A DNA stretch of 57,820 nucleotides. It comes from a bacterium (GTDB lineage Bacteria > Bacillota > Bacilli > Lactobacillales > Streptococcaceae). Positions 40,246 through 49,845 of the stretch are shown piece by piece; the first letter of the stretch is position 1; each line of letters opens with the position of its first letter. Under the pieces are notes generated by a model, which worked only from the letters and a program-made list of their open reading frames with translations, searched no databases and was not told the origin of the DNA. The DNA is taken from positions 1-57,820 of the forward strand of contig CAJNCP010000009.1 of the NCBI GenBank assembly GCA_905221295.1, written 5' to 3'. A program made the position numbers and the translations under genes.

Positions 40246-40559
40246 TAACTCCTAGTAGTATAGAAGAACTAGCAGGTTTTGTCGAGCAAGATGGCAAGAA
40301 GGTTTTCCTTTTTGTGGCGGACTGGTGTGGCGATTGTCGTTATATCTATCCAGCCTTGCCAGAGATTGAGGAGACCAATCCAGAGTTCACCTTTATTCGA
40401 GTGGACCGAGACCAGTATCTGGATCTGGCCAAACTCTGGGATGTGTACGGCATTCCTAGCCTTGTTGTGCTAGAAAAGGACAAGGAAATCGGTCGTTTTG
40501 TCAACCGTGACCGTAAAAGCAAGCAACAAATTAACGACTTTTTAGCAGGACTGAAATAG
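40242..40559 (+). CDS. Thioredoxin-family protein
   Basis: 105 residues. Thioredoxin fold with the redox pair CGDC (VADWCGDCRYIYP) instead of CGPC, and the cis-Pro region YGIPSLVV. No signal peptide. It reduces or tests thiols of unknown partners. Coupled to the DUF4651 gene and followed by ytpR, the same trio as in pneumococci. Confidence 0.9.
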   Translation: MITPSSIEELAGFVEQDGKKVFLFVADWCGDCRYIYPALPEIEETNPEFTFIRVDRDQYLDLAKLWDVYGIPSLVVLEKDKEIGRFVNRDRKSKQQINDFLAGLK

Positions 40560-40574
40560 GAGAAAAGAGAAACA

Positions 40575-41201
40575 ATGATTTTTACATATAACAAAGAACA
40601 TGTCGGTGATGTCCTTATGGTCATCGTGAAAAATAGCGGAGATGCCAAACTGGATGTGGAGAGAAAAGGCAAGGTAGCCCGTGTTTTTCTCAAAGATAAT
40701 GGGGAAACAGTGGCTTGGAATATTTTCGAAGTTTCAAGTTTATTTGAAATTGCAGAGCGCGGTCAAGTCTTTTTATCAGATGAGCAAGTAGAACGTTTGA
40801 ACCAAGAATTGCAGACGGAAGGCTTTACAGAAGAAATTGTCAATGACAAGGAACCTAAGTTTGTTGTTGCTGAAATTGTCGAGATGGTAGCTCATCCAGA
40901 TAGTGACCACCTCAATATCTGCCAAGTTGCAGTCGCAAGTGATAAGACAGTGCAAATCGTTGCGGGAGCACCTAATGCGCGTGTGGGATTAAAAACCATT
41001 GTCGCTCTTCCTGGAGCGATGATGCCAAAAGGCAATCTTATTTTCCCAGGCGAACTTCGTGGCGAAAAGAGTTTTGGCATGATGTGTAGTCCTCGTGAAT
41101 TGCATCTGCCAAATGCTCCGCAAAAACGTGGGGTTATTGAATTATCAGAAGATCATATTGTCGGAACTCCGTTTGACCCAGCCAAACACTGGACTGCCTA
41201 G
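40575..41201 (+). CDS. ytpR: YtpR-family tRNA-binding domain protein
   Basis: 208 residues. The C-terminal half is the EMAP/Trbp-like tRNA-binding OB fold of PheT and MetS (VAEIVEMVAHPDSDHLNICQV, VVGLKTIVALPGAMMP-like and SFGMMCSPRELHL). It is a stand-alone relative of the PheRS beta N-terminal domain. 15 bp after the thioredoxin gene. Confidence 0.9.
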   Translation: MIFTYNKEHVGDVLMVIVKNSGDAKLDVERKGKVARVFLKDNGETVAWNIFEVSSLFEIAERGQVFLSDEQVERLNQELQTEGFTEEIVNDKEPKFVVAEIVEMVAHPDSDHLNICQVAVASDKTVQIVAGAPNARVGLKTIVALPGAMMPKGNLIFPGELRGEKSFGMMCSPRELHLPNAPQKRGVIELSEDHIVGTPFDPAKHWTA

Positions 41202-41242
41202 GAAATTGTCAGTGCTTGATAGACCAGATAGAGGGAGATAAG

Positions 41243-42004
41243 ATGCCAAAAAATGTAGTAATTACAGGAGCGACCTCAGGAATCGGTGAAGCGATTGCGC
41301 GTGCTTATCTGGAGCAGGGGGAGAATGTCGTTCTAACAGGGCGACGGACAGACAGACTAGAGGCCCTCAAGTCAGAGTTTGCAGAAACTTTTCCAAATCA
41401 AACAGTTTGGACCTTTTCATTAGATGTGACGGATATGACCATGGTCAAGACTGTCTGTTCCGATATTCTAGAAACGATAGGTCAGATTGATATCTTGGTC
41501 AATAATGCCGGACTGGCTCTTGGCTTAGCTCCCTATCAAGACTACGAAGAGTTGGATATGCTGACTATGTTGGATACCAATGTCAAAGGTTTGATGGCAG
41601 TCACTCGTTTCTTCTTGCCTTCCATGGTTGCAGCAAATCAAGGTCATATCATCAATATGGGCTCAACTGCAGGAATCTACGCCTACGCTGGTGCAGCAGT
41701 TTATTCAGCCACCAAGGCAGCAGTTAAAACCTTTTCAGATGGACTACGAATTGATACGATCGCAACGGACATCAAGGTGACAACCATTCAACCGGGGATT
41801 GTCGAAACAGATTTTTCTACAGTACGTTTTCATGGTGACAAAGAGCGGGCTGCGACGGTTTATCAGGGGATCGAAGCCTTGCAGGCACAAGATATCGCAG
41901 ACACTGTTGTCTATGTGACCAGTCAACCCCGTCGTGTGCAGATTACAGATATGACTATTATGGCCAATCAACAGGCGACAGGTTTCATGGTTCATAAAAA
42001 ATAA
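41243..42004 (+). CDS. Short-chain dehydrogenase/reductase (YdfG-like)
   Basis: 253 residues from ATG 41243 with GGGAG at 41234-41238. NADP-binding VVITGATSGIGEAIA, NNAG and the catalytic YSATK (Tyr-x3-Lys), then QPGIVETDF. Closest in layout to YdfG-type serine/3-hydroxy acid dehydrogenases. Followed by a strong terminator. Confidence 0.9.
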   Translation: MPKNVVITGATSGIGEAIARAYLEQGENVVLTGRRTDRLEALKSEFAETFPNQTVWTFSLDVTDMTMVKTVCSDILETIGQIDILVNNAGLALGLAPYQDYEELDMLTMLDTNVKGLMAVTRFFLPSMVAANQGHIINMGSTAGIYAYAGAAVYSATKAAVKTFSDGLRIDTIATDIKVTTIQPGIVETDFSTVRFHGDKERAATVYQGIEALQAQDIADTVVYVTSQPRRVQITDMTIMANQQATGFMVHKK

Positions 42005-42013
42005 AAAATTTTC

Positions 42014-42047
42014 TCGAAAAGTTACAAATTTTTGTAACTTTTTTTGA
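42014..42047 (+). terminator. Terminator after the SDR gene
   Basis: AAAGTTACAAA / TTTGTAACTTT stem and T-run. It lies directly before the ComX box. Confidence 0.9.
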
Positions 42048-42052
42048 TTCCT

Positions 42053-42060
42053 TACGAATA
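42053..42060 (+). promoter_or_regulatory. ComX (SigX) box for ssbB
   Basis: TACGAATA, the exact competence sigma-factor promoter element, with the usual T-rich stretch just upstream and the gene starting 22 bp later. It is expected to switch the gene on only during competence. Confidence 0.95.
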
Positions 42061-42081
42061 GATAAGTAGGAGGAAGAAAAT

Positions 42082-42477
42082 ATGTATAATAAAGTTATTA
42101 TGATCGGGCGCTTGACGTCTACACCAGAATTGCACAAAACCAACAATGACAAGTCAGTAGCGCGAGCAACTATCGCTGTGAATCGTCGTTACAAAGACCA
42201 AAACGGTGAACGTGAAGCTGACTTTGTCAATCTGGTTCTTTGGGGAAAATTGGCTGAAACCTTGGCAAGCTACGCAACTAAAGGCAGTCTTATCTCTGTG
42301 GATGGAGAACTTCGTACTCGTCGCTTCGAGAAAAATGGTCAGATGAACTATGTGACTGAAGTCCTTGCCACAGGATTCCAACTTTTGGAAAGCCGCGCCC
42401 AACGTGCTTTGCGTGAAAATAATGCAGGACAGGATTTGGCAGACTTGGTTTTGGAAGAGGAAGAATTGCCATTTTAA
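42082..42477 (+). CDS. ssbB: Competence single-stranded DNA-binding protein SsbB
   Basis: 131 residues: an OB-fold SSB (YNKVIMIGRLTSTPELHKTNND, DFVNLVLWGKLAETLASY) with a short tail ending EEEELPF, the interaction tip. The short length and the ComX box identify it as the competence paralogue that stores internalised single-stranded DNA, not the long housekeeping SsbA. RBS TAGGAGG. Followed at once by a BOX element. Confidence 0.95.
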   Translation: MYNKVIMIGRLTSTPELHKTNNDKSVARATIAVNRRYKDQNGEREADFVNLVLWGKLAETLASYATKGSLISVDGELRTRRFEKNGQMNYVTEVLATGFQLLESRAQRALRENNAGQDLADLVLEEEELPF

Positions 42478-42606
42478 TACTCTTCGAAAATCTCTTCAAA
42501 CCACGTCAGCTGGTATAGGTAACTGACTTCGTCAGTCTTATCTACAACCTCAAAGCAGTGCTTTGAGCAACCTGCGGCTAGCTTCCTAGTTTAATCTTTG
42601 AGTATA
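42478..42606 (+). repeat. BOX element, A-B-C type
   Basis: Starts ATACTCTTCGAAAATCTC and ends TTTGAGTATA, with a central boxB-like block (ACTGACTTCGTCAGTC, then ACAACCTCAAAGCAGTGC). Lies between ssbB and groESL, immediately at the ssbB stop codon. Confidence 0.92.
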
Positions 42607-42613
42607 AACATTG

Positions 42614-42641
42614 AAAAGTCTGAGTTGGTCTCAGGCTTTTT
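42614..42641 (+). terminator. Terminator between ssbB and groES
   Basis: AAAGTCTGAG / CTCAGGCTTT with a G-T pair, TTGGT loop, T-run. Confidence 0.85.
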
Positions 42642-42666
42642 ATCTTGCTAAAGTCAGACTTTTTTC

Positions 42667-42694
42667 TTGACTATTTCTGACCAAGTGATACAAT
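42667..42694 (+). promoter_or_regulatory. groESL promoter
   Basis: TTGACT at 42667-42672, 16-bp spacer, TACAAT at 42689-42694. Confidence 0.88.
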
Positions 42695-42705
42695 AGAACT
42701 ATGAA

Positions 42706-42732
42706 TTAGCACTCGGATATAAAGAGTGCTAA
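42706..42732 (+). promoter_or_regulatory. CIRCE operator of groESL
   Basis: TTAGCACTC, nine bases, GAGTGCTAA: a perfect CIRCE just after the transcription start. Target of the HrcA encoded at 304. Confidence 0.95.
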
Positions 42733-42762
42733 TAATATGTAGTTTATCATGGAGGAAAACAG

Positions 42763-43047
42763 ATGTTGAAACCATTAGGAGACCGTGTGGTCTTGAAAAT
42801 CGAAGAAAAAGAACAAACTGTTGGGGGCTTTGTCCTCGCAAAATCAGCCCAAGAAGAAACGAAAACAGCTACAGTAGTGGCTACTGGACAAGGTGTTCGC
42901 ACCTTGAACGGTGATTTGGTTGCTCCAAGCGTTAAGCCTGGAGACCGTGTCTTAGTTGAAGCTCATGCAGGTATTGATGTCAAAGATGGCGATGAAAAGT
43001 ACATCATCGTAGGTGAAGCTAGCATCTTGGCAATCGTTGAAGAATAG
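42763..43047 (+). CDS. groES: GroES co-chaperonin
   Basis: 94 residues, [22 protein letters not shown] with the mobile loop [10 protein letters not shown] and the [12 protein letters not shown] end. It caps GroEL during folding. GGAGGA before ATG 42763. 15 bp before groEL. Confidence 0.96.
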   Translation: MLKPLGDRVVLKIEEKEQTVGGFVLAKSAQEETKTATVVATGQGVRTLNGDLVAPSVKPGDRVLVEAHAGIDVKDGDEKYIIVGEASILAIVEE

Positions 43048-44685
<1,638 letters not shown>

Positions 44686-44705
44686 AAGCAACTTATAAAA
44701 AATAC

Positions 44706-44736
44706 AAAAGGAGGGAACATGCATCCCTCCTTTTAA
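44706..44736 (+). terminator. Terminator after groEL
   Basis: AAAAGGAGGGA / TCCCTCCTTTT perfect stem with ACATGCA loop. Confidence 0.92.
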
Positions 44737-44809
44737 GGTTTTCTCTTCTAAATAGATTTGAGCTCTCCTAACTTATATGATAAAATAAGACTAGAAAAAG
44801 GAGAAGAAC

Positions 44810-45577
44810 ATGATCGATGTAGAAGAAATTCTGAGCAAGATGAATCCCAATCAGAAGATTAATTATGACCGTGTTATGCAGAAAATGGTTCAGGTTTGGG
44901 AAAAGAACGAGGAACGTCCAACTATTCTCATGCATGTTTGTTGTGCTCCTTGTAGTACCTATACCCTAGAGTACCTGACCAAATACGCTGATGTGACCAT
45001 CTATTTTGCCAATTCCAATATCCACCCCAAGGCAGAATACCACAAGCGGGCTTACGTTACAAAAAAATTTGTCAGTGACTTCAATGAGCGAACAGGAAAT
45101 ACGGTCCAGTATTTAGAAGCTCCCTATGAACCTAATGAATACCGGAAGTTAGTCAGAGGACTGGAAGAAGAACCCGAAGGTGGCGACCGTTGCAAGGTTT
45201 GTTTTGATTACCGTCTGGACAAAACAGCGCAAGTGGCTATGGATTTGGGCTTTGACTACTTTGGTTCAGCCTTGACCATCAGTCCCCATAAGAATTCTCA
45301 AACCATCAACAGCATCGGAATTGATGTGCAAAAGATTTATACCACCCACTATCTACCAAGTGATTTCAAGAAAAATCAAGGCTACAAGCGTTCGGTGGAG
45401 ATGTGCGAGGAGTATGATATTTATCGTCAATGTTATTGTGGATGCGTCTATGCGGCTCAAGCCCAGAATATTGACCTGGTTCAGGTTAAGAAGGATGCCA
45501 CGGCTTTCCTGCTAGATAAGGATGTTGAAAAAGACTATTCCCACATCAAGTTTACTGTTACTAAATTAGATATATAG
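44810..45577 (+). CDS. queH: Epoxyqueuosine reductase QueH
   Basis: 255 residues of the former DUF208 family. N-terminal HVCCAPC and C-terminal CYCGC cysteine motifs that hold iron-sulfur and metal sites, plus GDRCKVCFDYRL. It catalyses the last step of queuosine synthesis in tRNA, replacing QueG in many Firmicutes. Single gene with its own terminator. Confidence 0.93.
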   Translation: MIDVEEILSKMNPNQKINYDRVMQKMVQVWEKNEERPTILMHVCCAPCSTYTLEYLTKYADVTIYFANSNIHPKAEYHKRAYVTKKFVSDFNERTGNTVQYLEAPYEPNEYRKLVRGLEEEPEGGDRCKVCFDYRLDKTAQVAMDLGFDYFGSALTISPHKNSQTINSIGIDVQKIYTTHYLPSDFKKNQGYKRSVEMCEEYDIYRQCYCGCVYAAQAQNIDLVQVKKDATAFLLDKDVEKDYSHIKFTVTKLDI

Positions 45578-45583
45578 AAATCA

Positions 45584-45608
45584 ATCCAGCTGTAAAGCTG
45601 GGTTTTTC
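45584..45608 (+). terminator. Terminator after queH
   Basis: CCAGC / GCTGG stem and T-run. It lies between convergent genes, so it may serve the minus strand less well. Confidence 0.75.
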
Positions 45609-45647
45609 AAATAAAAAAACCAGGGCTTTCACCCCAGCTTGACAACT

Positions 45648-46181
45648 TTACCGATTCTTTAGTTCTATGTAGCGTTTGTACCAAATGTTGACATAGGCCT
45701 CTGAGAAAGGACCGCGTCCATTGTTGATCCAATCAACAAGGATTTTAACATGCTCTTTCAAAATATAGTCTAAATCATCAGAATACTTCATTTTGCGTTT
45801 ATGGCGCTCATACTCCTCAACGTCCAAAAGACGTTTTTCCCCATCTGTGAAGACTTTGACATCCAAATCGTAATCAATGTATTTTAAAGCTTCTTCATCA
45901 AGATAATAGGGGCTAGCCATATTGCAATAGTAGGAAACCCCATTATCGCGAATCATGGCAATGATATTAAACCAATATTTTTTGTGAAAGTAAACAATAG
46001 CAGGTTCTCGAGTCACCCAACGACGACCATCACTTTCGGTAACAAGTGTGTGGTCGTTGACGCCGATAATGGCGTTCTCTGTTGTTTTTAGTACCATGGT
46101 GTCCCGCCAAGTACGGTGAAGACTCCCATCATGCTTATAACTTTGAATTGTAATAAAGTCGCCTTCTTTTGGAAGTTTCAT
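45648..46181 (-). CDS. Nucleoside tri-/diphosphate phosphatase Ntdp (DUF402)
   Basis: 177 residues, UPF0374/DUF402. [19 protein letters not shown] start, HRTW, and the acidic metal-binding [22 protein letters not shown] region with DYDLDVKVF. Relatives hydrolyse nucleoside tri- and diphosphates. A TATAAT (minus strand, about 46223) upstream can serve as -10. Confidence 0.9.
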   Translation of the reverse strand: MKLPKEGDFITIQSYKHDGSLHRTWRDTMVLKTTENAIIGVNDHTLVTESDGRRWVTREPAIVYFHKKYWFNIIAMIRDNGVSYYCNMASPYYLDEEALKYIDYDLDVKVFTDGEKRLLDVEEYERHKRKMKYSDDLDYILKEHVKILVDWINNGRGPFSEAYVNIWYKRYIELKNR

Positions 46182-46269
46182 AACTAACCAACTTTCTACA
46201 ATTTATAAGTTTATCGTTTACTATTATATCATAAATCGGTCTAATTTTTTTGAATTTTACACGAAAATA

Positions 46270-47046
46270 TTAAAGATATTCTCTGAGAGCGCTGGCTATA
46301 TCCGAAAAATCATAGCCTTTTCTAGCTAAAACTTGGGTTAAACGCTGTTTAAGTTCGTATCCTTCATACTTTCGAGCATACTTAGCATATTGTTTGTCTA
46401 ACTCTTTAAAAATGAGTTCTTGAGTCGTTTCTTGGTCGACTTGACTGTCCAAGTCATCAAAGGCACTTTTAGCATCAGCATAGGAGAAGCCCTTGTTCGT
46501 CAAGCTTTGAATAATCTTATCCTGCAAGGCACGAGCGGGAAGCTTTCCCGTGTATTTTTTAAGTAGTTTCTCCGCCACACGATGAGCAACCTCTGAAAAA
46601 TCAAAATCCTTTAAAACACCTTCAATAGTTGATTTAGCAATTCCTTTTTGAGACAGTTTTTGAGTTAGTAAATAGGGTCCTTTATCTCCAGAAAGTTGAT
46701 TGGCATTGATGATGGAATAAGCATACTGACGGTCATTAATCCAGTTATCTTCTTTAAGGTTAGCGATAACTTGACTAATGATTTTTTCTTCAATATCATA
46801 CTTCTTCAGATACTCTCGCACTTCCTTCTCAGTACGAGCCTTGAAGGATAAATGGTAGAGGGCGAGATTCTTACCATAAGAAAACTGAGCAAAGCCCTGT
46901 ATCTCAGTCAATTCTTCCGTGCTAATCACCTTATCTTTAGACAACATAAAACGGACAATGGTATCTTCCGTGATATAAGAGGTTTGCTGTCCATCTAGTT
47001 CCATCAAGTAGAGACGTTTTTTCTTTTCAAGTTTTGTGATTTTCAT
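46270..47046 (-). CDS. recX: Recombination regulatory protein RecX
   Basis: 258 residues, long Firmicutes type. Repeated three-helix modules with the typical [34 protein letters not shown] and [15 protein letters not shown] segments. It limits RecA filament growth. Its promoter -10 (TATAAT, minus strand, 47052-47057) touches the left attachment core of the integrated element, so upstream promoter sequence now comes from the element. Confidence 0.93.
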   Translation of the reverse strand: MKITKLEKKKRLYLMELDGQQTSYITEDTIVRFMLSKDKVISTEELTEIQGFAQFSYGKNLALYHLSFKARTEKEVREYLKKYDIEEKIISQVIANLKEDNWINDRQYAYSIINANQLSGDKGPYLLTQKLSQKGIAKSTIEGVLKDFDFSEVAHRVAEKLLKKYTGKLPARALQDKIIQSLTNKGFSYADAKSAFDDLDSQVDQETTQELIFKELDKQYAKYARKYEGYELKQRLTQVLARKGYDFSDIASALREYL

Positions 47047-47055
47047 AGTTCTATT

Positions 47056-47071
47056 ATACCCTAAAATGTGA
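47056..47071 (+). repeat. Left attachment core of the integrated element
   Basis: ATACCCTAAAATGTGA, repeated exactly at 56289-56304. Flanking bases differ on both sides, so the match is exactly 16 bp. It is next to the integrase gene, as expected for attL. Confidence 0.9.
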
Positions 47072-47128
47072 GCGAGGGCTGAAATCTCTTGAAATAGCTA
47101 TTTTCTAGTCTTAGATTTTTAAATTTAA

Positions 47129-47147
47129 GAACTTTTTAGGAACTTTG
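47129..47147 (+). repeat. Candidate integrase arm site, left
   Basis: GAACTTTTTA-G-GAACTTT, tandem half-sites; nearly the same sequence lies at 56169-56187 near the other end, in the same orientation. It overlaps the integrase stop codon. Confidence 0.55.
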
Positions 47148-48302
47148 TAGTTTCTCAATAGCTTTTTCATAAAAGGAAGTCGCCTTTTTCTTATTCTCTT
47201 TGGATAGGTGGCTATATATATCCATGGTCATAGAGATTTTTGAATGACCTAGCCGTGTTTGAATATCTTTGTAAGGCAGTCCAGCGTTAAGCAAGATACT
47301 AGCGTGGGTATGGCGGAAGGCGTGGAAACTCAAACGAGGGCATCCAGCCAGTTTTAAATGCTTTTCTAGTCTGAATCTGAGCGCTCCAGCTTCTCTATAG
47401 TTATCAAAGCTATCAGAGAACACTCTTTCATAGGTCACGCCTATTTCTCTACCTATCTGTCCTTGTCTCGCTTTATAGAGCCTGAGTAGAAGTACCGTTT
47501 TGGTATCTAGGGAAATTTCTCTAATGCTGCTTTTACTTTTGGGGCTAGTGATTTCTTTTAGGGTGTTTGAGGTCTTTGTAACTGAAATGCTACCGTTCTG
47601 CAGGTCAATATCAGACCACTCCAGAGCTAAACACTCACGAATACGCAAACCAGTCGCTAGAAGTGTCTTATATAACACGGTATCATAGAAATCTTTTGTA
47701 GTGTTTGGCAACTGATCCAGATAAGCTAAGAATTTCTTCAAATTGTCGTCATCCAGATATTTTAGTTTTTGCCCCTCTTTTGGTTTGCGACGTGGGACGA
47801 TGATATCACTAGCTGGATTTGTAGAAATAACTTGTATAGAAACCGCATAGGATAGTATGCGCTTGTTTAAGGCGTGGAGTTGGTTGTATTGCTGATAACC
47901 TTTCCCTAGTTGGTTATAATCTATTGCCCATTGGTTTACCTGGTGCTGAATAATAGGGGGCGTCAGTTTATCCAGTTTGTAGTCTCCAAAGGCTGGTAGG
48001 AGATACTTTCTTATGTTGTTTTTTGCTCCTATAATGGTGCTATGTTTGACTGTATGGCAATAATTTTCTAACCAGAGTTCCGTCAATTCCTGATAGGTGG
48101 TAACGTTAACGGCTTTCATAATCGTTGAGCCGTTTTTTTCAAACTCTACCTTGGTTTGAATGGCCTTGCTTTTGAGTTCTTTCTTGGTTCGTGCTGATAT
48201 GGTAGTCTTGACTTTCTTACCAGTCATTGAATCGATGCCTAGATAAATACTAGAGCGGTAGACTATAGAACCGTCTTTTTTTGTGTATTGTGTAATCTTC
48301 AT
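47136..48302 (-). CDS. Tyrosine site-specific integrase
   Basis: 388 residues, phage/ICE type. SAM-like N-terminal DNA-binding domain with an AP2-type start (KKDGSIVYRSSIYLGID), then catalytic Arg in TGLRIRECLALEW, HAFRHTH (HxxR) and tyrosine in MDIYSHL (Tyr363). It integrates the 47056-56304 element next to itself. The gene points toward recX, away from the other element genes. Confidence 0.95.
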   Translation of the reverse strand: MKITQYTKKDGSIVYRSSIYLGIDSMTGKKVKTTISARTKKELKSKAIQTKVEFEKNGSTIMKAVNVTTYQELTELWLENYCHTVKHSTIIGAKNNIRKYLLPAFGDYKLDKLTPPIIQHQVNQWAIDYNQLGKGYQQYNQLHALNKRILSYAVSIQVISTNPASDIIVPRRKPKEGQKLKYLDDDNLKKFLAYLDQLPNTTKDFYDTVLYKTLLATGLRIRECLALEWSDIDLQNGSISVTKTSNTLKEITSPKSKSSIREISLDTKTVLLLRLYKARQGQIGREIGVTYERVFSDSFDNYREAGALRFRLEKHLKLAGCPRLSFHAFRHTHASILLNAGLPYKDIQTRLGHSKISMTMDIYSHLSKENKKKATSFYEKAIEKLQSS

Positions 48303-48321
48303 GGTGATACTCCTTTTCCAT

Positions 48322-48350
48322 CAGCAGGCAAGCAATTAGAAAAGATTTTG
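48322..48350 (+). repeat. 29-bp direct repeat, copy 1
   Basis: Begins AGCAGGCAAGCAATTAGA; matches 49662-49690 with one difference. A shorter inverted relative (CTTGCCTGCTGA) lies at about 56117. Confidence 0.8.
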
Positions 48351-48455
48351 AGTTTATACCATGCGAGGAGCTACGAGAATCCCTCTATTTTCGATTTTAA
48401 GCAGTTGGGCGGTAAATTAATACCAGAATAAGAAACAAGGCGGATATGGGGCTTC

Positions 48456-48923
48456 TTATTCGTTTTTTTCTTGGTTTGTAAAATGATATTCATCTTTTTC
48501 ATCTAATGGAAAGGGATATATCTGGTTTACTCCAAAAGTTTCATCAGAAGAGACTAGCAAGTTAAATATTAGGACTAGATTTCTATCCTTGATTTTCATC
48601 TCTTCATCTGATACAAATTGAACAAATCTTTTAAAGCGTTTTTCTTGTTTTTTGAAAAGGACTTCATCAAATTCTTCTAAAGTTGGGAGGGTGCTATTAA
48701 ATTCTTTTAGTTTTTCCTGAGCTTCCTTTAAATTCATCTCATATCCCAACAGATAACCAACACTTACCCCAAAGTAGTCAGCAAGTTGTTTGGCTTTTTC
48801 TGATTTGATTTGGCTTTCTTCGTTTTCCCATTTTTGGTACCCTCTACGGGTCATGCCCATAGCTTTAGCAACATCCTCTTGTGTGTCGCCTTTTTTTTGT
48901 CTTAATTCTTTTAGTCTGTTCAT
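48456..48923 (-). CDS. CI-like XRE-family repressor
   Basis: 155 residues. N-terminal helix-turn-helix of the Xre/Cro-CI type (RLKELRQKKGDTQEDVAKAMGMTRRGYQKWENEE), a linker and a short charged C-terminal part. It has no serine-protease LexA-like domain, so it is probably relieved by antirepressor or helper-phage protein, not self-cleavage. Divergent from the Cro-like gene across an operator array. Confidence 0.88.
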   Translation of the reverse strand: MNRLKELRQKKGDTQEDVAKAMGMTRRGYQKWENEESQIKSEKAKQLADYFGVSVGYLLGYEMNLKEAQEKLKEFNSTLPTLEEFDEVLFKKQEKRFKRFVQFVSDEEMKIKDRNLVLIFNLLVSSDETFGVNQIYPFPLDEKDEYHFTNQEKNE

Positions 48924-48959
48924 GTATATTACCTCATTTTAAATTATATCACAAAATAA

Positions 48960-49053
48960 CAAAAAGCTAACAAAAAATTCACTTTTTGTTATTTAACTAT
49001 TGACAGCTAACAAAAAATACGCTATACTACAACCAAGCTAACAAAATGTTAGC
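48960..49053. promoter_or_regulatory. Lysogeny-type switch region with repeated operators and promoter
   Basis: GCTAACAAAA occurs at 48966, 49006 and 49037. The last copy is a perfect palindrome GCTAACA-AAA-TGTTAGC (49037-49053). A rightward promoter TTGACA (49000-49005), 17 bp, TATACT (49023-49028) lies between copies two and three. On the other strand TGATATAAT serves the repressor. This is a CI/Cro-like switch. Confidence 0.85.
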
Positions 49054-49073
49054 AAAAGAAAGGAGGGAAATCT

Positions 49074-49259
49074 TTGCTTATTACCTCAACACAAGCAAAA
49101 GCGATTCGCCGAAAGCAGGCAGACAAGAAATTGACTGCAAAGCAAGCAGGCGAAGAAATCGGAGTTACACAAGTTACCTATCGCAAAATCCGAGACGGTG
49201 GCGAAGTAAAGCCTAGCATTTATCAAAAAGCTATGCAGTGGCTTGCTGAAGATTATTAG
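49074..49259 (+). CDS. Small helix-turn-helix protein (Cro-like)
   Basis: 61 residues starting at TTG 49074 with a strong AGGAGGG. Helix-turn-helix: KLTAKQAGEEIGVTQVTYRKIRDGG. It occupies the Cro position opposite the repressor and may control excision or early genes. Confidence 0.8.
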   Translation: MLITSTQAKAIRRKQADKKLTAKQAGEEIGVTQVTYRKIRDGGEVKPSIYQKAMQWLAEDY

Positions 49260-49273
49260 AAAGGAGCGAACTA

Positions 49274-49534
49274 ATGGACGACGATTTTGAAATAATTGAA
49301 AATTCCAAGGGTTTACAAATTCCCAAGCAATTCAAGGATTTTAAAAAGCTAGTTGAGAAAGACAGACAACTAGCCGAATATCTTTGTATGAACTACGAGG
49401 ACTTGGGAAGTGAAGACCTGGGCGCATTTCTTGAAACGGTGGAGCAGGGATTCAGCTGGATTCTGGATCTTATCGAAAGTAAAGACTTGCTTTATAAACC
49501 CAAGTCAGGTAGAAATCATGCAAAAAGAAAATAA
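49274..49534 (+). CDS. Unknown small acidic protein
   Basis: 86 residues; acidic body (DDDFEIIENSKGLQIPKQ) with a basic Lys/Arg tail (GRNHAKRK). AAAGGAGC before the ATG; 14 bp after the Cro-like gene. No family recognised. Confidence 0.65.
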   Translation: MDDDFEIIENSKGLQIPKQFKDFKKLVEKDRQLAEYLCMNYEDLGSEDLGAFLETVEQGFSWILDLIESKDLLYKPKSGRNHAKRK

Positions 49535-49736
49535 AAAAATCACTTGCTCAAATTTTAGACGAGGCGAGCAAGCGACACAATTCAGTGTATAGAAATTTTT
49601 TCTATGATCTGATTATAGCAAAAAATATCTATTCTATCAAATACATAAAGAAAAACCGAAGAGCAGGCAAGCAATTAGAAAAGGTTTTGAAATCAAGCGC
49701 TGACAGGGTGATTCTAAGACCTTGTTTTTAAAAAAA
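49535..49736 (+). other. Non-coding stretch with second 29-bp repeat
   Basis: No gene. Carries the second copy of the 29-bp repeat (49662-49690) and leads into the structured region. Confidence 0.7.
49662..49690 (+). repeat. 29-bp direct repeat, copy 2
   Basis: Same sequence as 48322-48350 with one substitution. Confidence 0.8.
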
Positions 49737-49810
49737 GTGGGCAAATACCCACGAAACACCACTACAATCGTTCGCCAACTTGGGGCAACTGCCCAGAGTT
49801 TGGAGTGGTG
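49737..49810 (+). ncRNA. Candidate structured RNA in the satellite
   Basis: A first hairpin GTGGG/CCCAC (49737-49752). A nested second one follows: CACCACT/AGTGGTG (49757-49763 with 49804-49810), then CCAACT paired with AGTTTGG with one bulge, then GGGC-AACT-GCCC at the tip. It ends 35 nt before ATG 49846. The tip recurs as GGGC-AACT-GTCC at about 55969 with a G-U pair. Function unknown: leader regulation, priming or packaging signal are possible. Confidence 0.5.
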
Positions 49811-49845
49811 AAATAATCCAATATAGGAAAAAGGGAAAACAGACT

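Noticed and set aside
48430..48470. AATAAGAA/TTCTTATT plus T-run between integrase and repressor as a terminator of either gene
   Set aside because: The T-run is on the plus strand while both genes are on the minus strand, and it overlaps the repressor's end. At most it would stop antisense transcription.
48322..49690. 29-bp repeats as a CRISPR array
   Set aside because: Only two direct copies 1.3 kb apart with a gene between them; no spacer periodicity and no cas genes.
49780..49845. Upstream extension of the 150-aa satellite protein
   Set aside because: It runs through the nested stem-loop and has no ribosome-binding site.
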